Assembly (NCBI GenBank): GCA_947471105.1
Contig: CANIYB010000012.1
Span: 1-17,033, forward strand
Source of the DNA: Cytophagaceae bacterium
Lineage (GTDB): Bacteria; Bacteroidota; Bacteroidia; Cytophagales; Spirosomataceae
Direction: 5' to 3'
DNA length: 17,033 bases
The notes beneath the pieces were generated by a model, which did no database searches, was not told where the DNA came from, and saw only the letters and a list, made by a program, of their open reading frames with translations. Positions within the stretch are counted from its first letter, which is position 1; each line of letters begins with the position of its first letter. Below, piece after piece: positions 7,823-13,104 of the stretch. Made by a program: the position numbers and the translations under genes.

Positions 7823-9103
7823 TCAATGGTCGTGGGACGCGCCGGCCTTGCCGATGTCGGCTTTGATGAGGAAACTATTTTCCACGACGTAGGTCTCGCC
7901 AGCGGCGAGGCCTTTAAGGATTTCGACGTAGCCACCGGAGCGGCGGCCGAGTTGCACAGGGCGGGCTTGGTAGACGTCGCCGTGCTGCGAGAACACCACG
8001 GTGAAGTCGAAGAGCGATTGTAGGGCGGATTCTTTGACGGAGACGGGCACGGTGGCTTCGGCGAGGACAATCTCGGCTTTCACAAAAAGACCGGCGTGCC
8101 AGCGGTGATCGGAGTTGGGAATGACGACGCGGGCGGCCAAGGTCTGCGCTTCGGCGGAGGCCGTGGGGGCGATCCAAGCGATGGTGCCTTTGGTCGCGCC
8201 GCCGCCGTCGTCGGCTTCGATGGTGACGACTTGGCCCAGGGTGATGCGGTTGTGGTCGCGCTTGGGGACGTTGAGATCGACCCATACGTCGGAGAGGTCC
8301 GCGATGAGATAGAGAGTGGCGCCGTCGGTAACGGTTTCCCCGGCGTTGACGTCGCGATCGATCACCACGCCGGCGACCGGCGCGCGGACTTCGAGGGAGA
8401 CGAGGGACTGGTTGGTCTCGACGATGGCTACGACTTCGCCCGCGGCGACGGTGTCGCCGATAGCTTTGCGTGCTTCGCGGACGATACCGCCGAAACGCGG
8501 GACGGCGCGGCCTACGCGGTTGGCATTGAGTTTTACTTGGCCATACACGGAGAGGGCCTCGGTCATGGCGGCGGGGCCGGCGACGGCGACGGCGACGCCG
8601 GCGCGTTGGGCGGCTTCGGCGGCGATCTTCACCTGCATCTCGGGCGCGGCAAATTCCCAGAGGTGGGAGCGGCCGGCGTGCTCGGCGAAAATGGAATAGT
8701 CGAACGAGTGCGGTTCGCGGACCTCGGCTGTGCTGCGCAGGTAATCGCCTTCGGCTTTGAACGTGAAGGCATCGGTGACGCCGCCGGGGCGCTTGAGATC
8801 GACGGTGAGTTTTACGTCGGCGGGCGCGATGGGTTTGCCGGCTTTGGTGAACCAAGCGCGGAATTCCGGCGGGACGCCTTTTTCGAAAATGGCGAGTTCG
8901 ATGGAGAAATCGCCGTCGCTGAGGAGCCGACCGCCATGCGGGCCTTTTTCGCCCTCTTCGGCGTGTTCGTCGTGACCACCGTGACCGTGGGCATCGTGAC
9001 CGCCCGCAGCAGCGGAAGCGGGACTCTTATGGAGAATGACGTAGGCCGAGCCGCCACCGAGGGCGAGGAGGGCGAGGAGCGTGAGAGGAAGTTTCCAGTT
9101 CAT
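7823..9103 (-). CDS. czcB: Periplasmic membrane-fusion protein CzcB with His-rich GPHGG N-terminal domain
   Basis: A 426-residue adaptor linking CzcA to CzcC. An N-terminal hydrophobic anchor (residues 5-24) precedes a His-rich linker (36-47, HDAHGHGGHDEH) and a domain from GPHGG (54-58) to about residue 151 (IELAIFEKGVPPEFRAWFT, then EGDYLRSTAEVREPHSF). The HlyD-type core follows: YGQVKLNANRVGRAVPRFGG starts the lipoyl half-motif, then VRAPVAGVVIDRDVNAGETV closes it, with beta-barrel segments (VWVDLNVPKRD) and a membrane-proximal domain. The helical hairpin is short, as in CzcB/CusB. The C terminus ends GASHDH, another possible metal ligand group. The N-terminal domain is shared with both NicO-like exporters here. 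It lies 19 nt downstream of czcC. Function is confident; the role of the extra domain is unknown. Confidence 0.94.
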   Translation of the reverse strand: MNWKLPLTLLALLALGGGSAYVILHKSPASAAAGGHDAHGHGGHDEHAEEGEKGPHGGRLLSDGDFSIELAIFEKGVPPEFRAWFTKAGKPIAPADVKLTVDLKRPGGVTDAFTFKAEGDYLRSTAEVREPHSFDYSIFAEHAGRSHLWEFAAPEMQVKIAAEAAQRAGVAVAVAGPAAMTEALSVYGQVKLNANRVGRAVPRFGGIVREARKAIGDTVAAGEVVAIVETNQSLVSLEVRAPVAGVVIDRDVNAGETVTDGATLYLIADLSDVWVDLNVPKRDHNRITLGQVVTIEADDGGGATKGTIAWIAPTASAEAQTLAARVVIPNSDHRWHAGLFVKAEIVLAEATVPVSVKESALQSLFDFTVVFSQHGDVYQARPVQLGRRSGGYVEILKGLAAGETYVVENSFLIKADIGKAGASHDH

Positions 9104-9122
9104 GAGGAGGGGGAAGACGGGA

Positions 9123-10415
9123 TTAGGGCTGGCTGATCAGCGTGGAGACGGAGGGATAAGAGGAGTCGGTGAGGGCTTCGAGGCGCACGAGGGCGGCGGC
9201 GTAAGCGGAATCGGCTTCGAGAATTTCGCGCCTGAGCGCGACGAGCGCGCGCTGGGCATCGAGGACGTCGATGAGGGGAATCGGGCCCGCTTCGTAGGCG
9301 CGGCGCACGGCGGCGTGCGCCTCCTCGGTGGCGGGGAGTGCGTCGCGGCGCAGCTTCTGCGCGAGCGTATGGGCGGAAACGAGATCTTGCCACGCCGCGG
9401 TAAAAGCGGCGCGGAGTTCGGCCTCGACCGCGCGCACGGTGTGTTCGGCTCCGGCGAGAATTTCTCGAGCGGCGCGAATGTTGCCTTGGTTTTTGTTGCG
9501 GGTGGGAATCGGCACCGAGACGCCAGCGACAAAGGCCGCGTCGGTGCCGTCGCGGAGGAAGCGCACGCCGCCGCTGGCAGTCACGTCCTGTGTGGCCTGG
9601 GCTTGCTCAAGTTCGAGTGCGGCGCGCCGACTGGAAATAATGGCGGCCTGCAAATTGAGGCGTGGGTGCATGCCGAGCCGGGCGCGCAGGGCGGCTTCGG
9701 AAGGAAGCGAGTCGGGCATCCGCAGGACACCCGGCACCGCGGGGACTTCGGAGAGATCGCCGCCCCAGGTGGCGGCAAGCGCGGCGCGGGCTGACCCGAC
9801 GGCGGCCTCGGCCCTGGCGAACTCCGCCTCGGCCGAAGCCAGTGCGGCGCGGGTGCGAGCGGATTCGGCAAGCGAGGCGGCCCCTGCGCGGTTCCGGGCC
9901 TCGATCACGGTGAGCGTTTCGCGGGCCAGGCGAAGCGGTTCGGCGGCGAGCGTGAGGCGTTGTTGCGCGGCGACGGTGGCGACGTAGGCTCCGGCTGTGA
10001 CAGAGAGGATTTCGGCCCGGCGGAGGGCAAACTCCTTGGTGGCCGTCTCCCGTTCGCGGGTGGCGACCGCCACGCGTCGCTCGCGTTTGCCTCCCCGCTC
10101 GAAAGTCTGGCTGGCCTGCACGGTGGCTTCCAGGCTGCGAACACCCTGCACGCGTCCGGTGCCGAGGACATTTTCCAAACCGACCTCAAGGGTGGGATTG
10201 GGACGTAGGCCGGCCTGATCGACGAGACCGGCGGCAGCGCGTTCTTGGTAGGCCTGAGCCGCAAGCGAAGGGTGGCGTTCGGCGGCGAGCGCGAGTGCCT
10301 GCGCCAGCGTCAGCCGGGAAGCGGGGGTCTCCTGGGCCGAGACACCAACGGAAGTTAGGAGGAGCGCCAGCGCGAACGACGGGCGCGGCATACGAAACGG
10401 AATGGATGTGGGCAT
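9123..10415 (-). CDS. czcC: Outer-membrane efflux channel CzcC (TolC/OEP family)
   Basis: About 430 residues, typical for CzcC. A signal peptide (hydrophobic core about residues 14-26, ending VSAQ) is followed by LTLAQALALAAERHPSLAAQ (35-54), the standard start of an outer-membrane efflux protein repeat, and RPNPTLEVGLENVLGTG, a CzcC-like signature. Two long Ala/Arg/Glu-rich coiled-coil repeats follow, as expected for the alpha-barrel. It would form the outer-membrane exit of the CzcCBA complex. An in-frame start at 10469 adds 18 residues unlike a signal peptide; the ATG at 10415, or a second one at 10391, fits export better. None of the three has a clear Shine-Dalgarno sequence. First pump gene after the Cys-rich peptide, with a 104-nt gap that contains a hairpin. 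Confidence 0.92.
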   Translation of the reverse strand: MPTSIPFRMPRPSFALALLLTSVGVSAQETPASRLTLAQALALAAERHPSLAAQAYQERAAAGLVDQAGLRPNPTLEVGLENVLGTGRVQGVRSLEATVQASQTFERGGKRERRVAVATRERETATKEFALRRAEILSVTAGAYVATVAAQQRLTLAAEPLRLARETLTVIEARNRAGAASLAESARTRAALASAEAEFARAEAAVGSARAALAATWGGDLSEVPAVPGVLRMPDSLPSEAALRARLGMHPRLNLQAAIISSRRAALELEQAQATQDVTASGGVRFLRDGTDAAFVAGVSVPIPTRNKNQGNIRAAREILAGAEHTVRAVEAELRAAFTAAWQDLVSAHTLAQKLRRDALPATEEAHAAVRRAYEAGPIPLIDVLDAQRALVALRREILEADSAYAAALVRLEALTDSSYPSVSTLISQP

Positions 10416-10457
10416 AGTGGGATGGGGAGGGACACAACAGGGGGAGTGGCTGAGAAA

Positions 10458-10477
10458 CGGACGCATCAAAGCGTCCG
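10458..10477. other. Perfect 7-bp inverted repeat (hairpin) ahead of czcC
   Basis: CGGACGC, a 6-nt loop (ATCAAA) and GCGTCCG. It lies in the 104-nt gap between the Cys-rich gene and czcC. No T-run follows on the minus strand, so it does not look like an intrinsic terminator. It could be an RNA-processing or stability hairpin, or an operator half-pair. Only the symmetry is seen; the function is inferred. Confidence 0.35.
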
Positions 10478-10519
10478 CGTCACAGCCGGCTAAAACCGAT
10501 CAGCCCGCGCAGGGACCGA

Positions 10520-10900
10520 TCAGGAAAAAAGCGTCGTCGGAGCGCGCGAAGGCGGAGCCGCCCGGCGCACAAAAATCCACGTCGTAGTCCAGTCGTGAGG
10601 TCGCTCGCACGGCGCACCAGACGGAGGGAGCAGCTCACGCTGCGCGTCCGACTGAATCTGCTGCAAACAAATCAGGCACACGCAGACAAACAAATCCGGC
10701 GTCGGAACCCTCAGCGTGGTTCCGTCCGAGCGATAGGCTCCGTTCTCAATCGTATCGCAGCCGTGCATGATTCCGGGAGTTGCGGAACACGCCTCCGGGC
10801 ACGTTTCGGTCAGCAGACCGGCCGCTTCGAGGACACAATGCTCCGTCGCCGGCAGCCATGCGGCCAGCAGAAAGCCAAGTATCCAGAATTTACGCAGCAT
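10520..10900 (-). CDS. Small Cys-rich secreted protein heading the czc array
   Basis: A 126-residue protein. It begins MLRKFWILGFLLAAWLPATEHC, a signal peptide with cleavage near residue 18-20. The mature part has eight Cys (22, 34, 38, 48, 73, 75, 78, 98), with EHCVLEAAGLL at its start and a hydrophobic LFVCVCLICL stretch (70-79). The C-terminal 30 residues are Arg/Pro-rich and less protein-like. I recall similar short Cys-rich peptides ahead of CzcCBA operons in Verrucomicrobia; no name is known to me. Cys pairs could bind a thiophilic metal or form disulfides in the periplasm. The ATG at 10900 is chosen over an in-frame start at 11020 because the upstream 40 residues are not protein-like and would mask the signal peptide; GGGAG lies upstream of 10900. 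First gene of the leftward array. Confidence 0.65.
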   Translation of the reverse strand: MLRKFWILGFLLAAWLPATEHCVLEAAGLLTETCPEACSATPGIMHGCDTIENGAYRSDGTTLRVPTPDLFVCVCLICLQQIQSDAQRELLPPSGAPCERPHDWTTTWIFVRRAAPPSRAPTTLFS

Positions 10901-11042
10901 TGGGTCGCGGAAGCTCCCAGCATTTTTTCTTACGTCAAGCTGGATGGTCGAATTCAAACCAGAGGATTCGTGCAGCGTTGGCTGCAACCTGCGCGCCGGT
11001 TGGCTTTTAGGGGAACTCAAAAAATCTATCGGTTCGTTCCTA
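10901..11042 (-). promoter_or_regulatory. Probable promoter/leader region of the czc array, with a 16-nt palindrome
   Basis: A 142-nt gap without a gene, between the methyltransferase stop and the Cys-rich start, AT-richer than its surroundings. It contains TGCAGC-GTTG-GCTGCA at 10971-10986 (perfect 6+6 inverted repeat) and an overlapping CAACC/GGTTG pair separated by 8 nt on the minus strand. A CCAGC/GCTGG pair flanks an A-rich stretch near the gene start. These are possible operator sites. I could not pick a convincing -35/-10 pair, so read-through from csoR is also possible. Confidence 0.35.
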
Positions 11043-11669
11043 TTACGTAGGGCAGGTTGACGAACTTAATGCCGATCCAGATTTCTTCCGAGCAGGCTCG
11101 GCCTTCTGGAAATCTACGCCGAAGTGCCACGGCGGCAGGATAAAAGCCGGACCGCCCAAAGCTAGTCCGCCAGCCGCTTCAGCCCAGCGTAAGATTTGCT
11201 CCGGCCCCGGCCGAATCTCCGCTGACGGTCCGCGCGGCGTCGCGATATCGCTGCGCCAATGGATCACGGCCACTCTTCCGCCCGGTCGAACGATGTCCCG
11301 CGCGGTCCGGAGCACGGCGACCGGTTCCTCGCCATGCAGGATATTGAACAGGAGCACGGCGTCACACGATTCCGGCGGCACTCCGAAACCGTCCCGGAGC
11401 ACGTCCCGCAGCGCGACCTGCACGTTGCTCCGTCCGGCGCCTTTGGCCCGGCCCTGCGTAGTCGCGACCATGTTCGGATCAAGATCGATCCCGAAAACTC
11501 GGCCTGCGATCCGCTCCGCCAGTGGCAGCGTGAATGTGCCGTAACCGCACCCCAGTTCGGCCACGTCGCCCGTGGTCGCTCCGAAGCCGAACCGGTCCAG
11601 AATGGCCGGAACATCGAACAGCGTTTCCCAATAGTCCTGCGGCGGCATGCCGCTTTCCCGAAATCTCAT
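11043..11669 (-). CDS. Class I SAM-dependent methyltransferase paired with a CsoR-type regulator
   Basis: A 208-residue soluble protein with a Rossmann-type SAM fold. Motif I is VAELGCGYGTFTLP (about residues 36-49), the acidic loop after strand 2 is GIDLDPNM, a later CDAVLLFNILHGEEP matches motif IV-V, and VRPGGRVAVIHW is the post-motif typical of UbiE/ArsM-like enzymes. The substrate is unknown: a small molecule, or possibly a metal or metalloid, is conceivable given the neighbour, but no ArsM-type Cys triad is evident. The gene starts 5 nt after the csoR stop, so the two are a transcription unit. The last 15 or so residues (Lys/Ser-rich) look unlike a methyltransferase end. Another minus-strand frame over the same bases reads IWIGIKFVNLPYVIG to a stop at 11026-11028, so a frameshift or an unrelated tail is possible. 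Confidence 0.85.
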   Translation of the reverse strand: MRFRESGMPPQDYWETLFDVPAILDRFGFGATTGDVAELGCGYGTFTLPLAERIAGRVFGIDLDPNMVATTQGRAKGAGRSNVQVALRDVLRDGFGVPPESCDAVLLFNILHGEEPVAVLRTARDIVRPGGRVAVIHWRSDIATPRGPSAEIRPGPEQILRWAEAAGGLALGGPAFILPPWHFGVDFQKAEPARKKSGSALSSSTCPT

Positions 11670-11674
11670 GGCGA

Positions 11675-11965
11675 TCAGTCCACGTAACGCTCCAGGACAA
11701 GCAGGAGATCGCGCAGCTTGCGGCGCGCGTCGGCCGGCGACGCCGCCTGTTCGATGCAGTGCTCCATGTGCGAATGAATGAGCTTTTCGGACAGGGCCTT
11801 GATGGCACGGCGGGCGGACACCAGTTGCATGAGCACGTCCGGGCAGTCATAGTCGGCGGCCAGCATTCCGTCGACGGCGTTGAGCTGCCCCGTGATTTTC
11901 CGCAGACGCAGGCGCAACGCCTGCGTTTCTTCCGGTGGGTGAGCCTCGTGATGGTGACTGGACAT
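11675..11965 (-). CDS. CsoR/RcnR-family metal-sensing transcriptional repressor
   Basis: A 96-residue all-helical DNA-binding protein. The core LRLRLRKITGQLNAVDGML...LMQLVSARRAIKALSEKLI matches the CsoR/RcnR/FrmR family, which represses efflux genes until metal binds. The ligand positions are Cys41, His66 and Cys70, with the 25- and 4-residue spacings of CsoR (Cys36, His61, Cys65). The nickel sensor InrS uses the same Cys-His-Cys set plus an N-terminal His, and this protein also begins with SSHHHEAH. The metal could therefore be Cu(I), Ni or Co; the exporter neighbours favour Ni/Co/Zn. The ATG at 11965 is chosen over an upstream start at 12040 because the family begins close to the first helix and the longer form would enter the divergent promoter. 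It is divergent from the second exporter and shares an 80-nt control region with it. Confidence 0.92.
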   Translation of the reverse strand: MSSHHHEAHPPEETQALRLRLRKITGQLNAVDGMLAADYDCPDVLMQLVSARRAIKALSEKLIHSHMEHCIEQAASPADARRKLRDLLLVLERYVD

Positions 11966-12045
11966 GCAACGATGGTGCGTCGCATTACCCGGCGCCGCGA
12001 GCGGATAATGGGGCTTGCCGATGATGGGGGGAGGGGGCATAGGTC
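11966..12045. promoter_or_regulatory. Divergent control region with a candidate CsoR operator dyad and G-tracts
   Basis: An 80-nt gap between the csoR-type gene and exporter copy B. CATTACCCG (11983-11991) and CGGATAATG (12002-12010) form an inverted repeat matching at 8 of 9 positions around a 10-nt spacer. The right arm contains GATAAT (12004-12009), a good -10 for the rightward gene, so a repressor bound here would block transcription. Further right are G-runs (12026-12031 and 12033-12037). G-tracts flanked by dyads are known for CsoR/RcnR operators, but the second run also includes the Shine-Dalgarno sequence of exporter B (GGAGGGGG, ending 8 nt before the ATG). Assignment to this regulator is inferred. 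Confidence 0.5.
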
Positions 12046-13095
12046 ATGTCCATGGACGCCCCCATTCTCACCACCATCGCGATCACCGGTTTTACCATCG
12101 CCTTCCTCCACGCGGCGATTCCCACGCACTGGCTGCCCTTCGTGCTCGCCGGCCGGGTGCAGAAATGGAGCCGGGGGAAAACCCTGCTCGTGACCGCCAT
12201 CTGCGGGTCGGGCCATGTGTTGTTTACCGCTGTGCTTGGCTTTCTCGTAGCGTGGCTCGGGTTTGCGCTGAGTGAGCGCGTTGGCGCGTGGTTTCCCCGC
12301 ATCGCGGGAGGTGCCCTCCTCGCGTTCGGACTGTTCTATGTTTACCGCCAGTTTTCCGGTCACGGCCACGGGCACAGCCACATGTTTGGCGGCCACCATC
12401 ATCACGAGCACGTCGACGATGATGACCACAAACACGGTGCACACGGCGGGCCGCTGGTTGATACCGGGCACGGGAAAATTGAGTTAAGCGTGTTCGAAAC
12501 CGGCGTGCCGCCCCGTTTCCGCTTGTATTTCACCGACGCGAAAGACCACGAGAAGGCCCCGCCCGCTCCCGGGAATATCAGCCTCAAGACCCTGCGACCG
12601 GATGCCACGCGGCAGGTTTTCACCTTCAAACCCGGGCCGGGCTACCTGGAATCCAACGAGGACATTCCCGAGCCGCATGAATTCACGGTGTTCGTCGAAC
12701 TGGGGCACGGGAACCACGTCCACCGACACGAGTTGGCGTTCGTGGAGGATCATCATCATGGCGAACACGGCCACGCCCACGCAGAGGTGAAACCACCCGC
12801 GCCGGCGAAGTCGGATTGGGCCGCGATGGTCAGCCTGTTCGTGCTGCTCACCTTTTCGCCCTGCGAGGGATTCATCCCCGTGTATGTTTCGGGTGTGCGC
12901 TACGGCTGGGGCGGGTTCGCACTGCTGACGGCAATTCTCTCGATCGGCACGGTGCTGGGCATGGTGGTGTTCACCTGGCTCACCCTCATCGGCCTTGAGA
13001 AATTGAAGTTAAAGTGGGTTGAGCGCTACGAGAGCGGAGTCCTCGGTGGGCTACTCTGCCTGCTCGGTTTGTTGGTGATGTTGTTTGAAAAATAA
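12046..13095 (+). CDS. NicO/RcnA-like membrane exporter with His-flanked GPHGG-type insertion (copy B)
   Basis: A 349-residue paralogue of the protein at 2818-3888, colinear over its length and roughly three quarters identical by eye. The same layout is seen: three hydrophobic segments with FLHAAIPTHWLPF (about 20-32), a His cluster (106-130), a domain starting GAHGG (131-135) with IELSVFETGVPPRFRLYFT, a second His cluster (221-246), then three hydrophobic segments with SPCE (271-274). Identity is highest in the membrane halves and the GVPPRFR strand; the linkers diverge in length and His pattern. It is the first gene of a rightward unit with the P1B-2 ATPase and faces the CsoR-type gene, so CsoR control of a nickel/cobalt/zinc exporter is the likely reading. 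Two nearby ATGs exist (12046, 12052); 12046 has the better Shine-Dalgarno spacing, while copy A aligns with 12052. Confidence 0.8.
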   Translation: MSMDAPILTTIAITGFTIAFLHAAIPTHWLPFVLAGRVQKWSRGKTLLVTAICGSGHVLFTAVLGFLVAWLGFALSERVGAWFPRIAGGALLAFGLFYVYRQFSGHGHGHSHMFGGHHHHEHVDDDDHKHGAHGGPLVDTGHGKIELSVFETGVPPRFRLYFTDAKDHEKAPPAPGNISLKTLRPDATRQVFTFKPGPGYLESNEDIPEPHEFTVFVELGHGNHVHRHELAFVEDHHHGEHGHAHAEVKPPAPAKSDWAAMVSLFVLLTFSPCEGFIPVYVSGVRYGWGGFALLTAILSIGTVLGMVVFTWLTLIGLEKLKLKWVERYESGVLGGLLCLLGLLVMLFEK

Positions 13096-13098
13096 GGA
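13094..13098 (+). promoter_or_regulatory. Shine-Dalgarno AAGGA overlapping the exporter stop codon
   Basis: AAGGA begins inside the TAA stop of exporter copy B and lies 6 nt before the ATG at 13105. This indicates translational coupling of exporter B and the P1B-2 ATPase. Confidence 0.6.
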
Positions 13099-13104
13099 CC
13101 TCCG

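Noticed and set aside
5007..7892. A 961-codon open frame on the plus strand opposite czcA.
   Set aside because: It is the antisense shadow of czcA, an effect of high GC and third-position bias. The composition (Gly/Asp/Glu/His-rich) is not protein-like, while the minus strand encodes a full-length conserved pump.
11479..12471. A 330-codon minus-strand open frame spanning csoR, the divergent gap and part of exporter B.
   Set aside because: It overlaps three better-supported features and has no domain; its sequence is a shadow of exporter B and of csoR in another frame.
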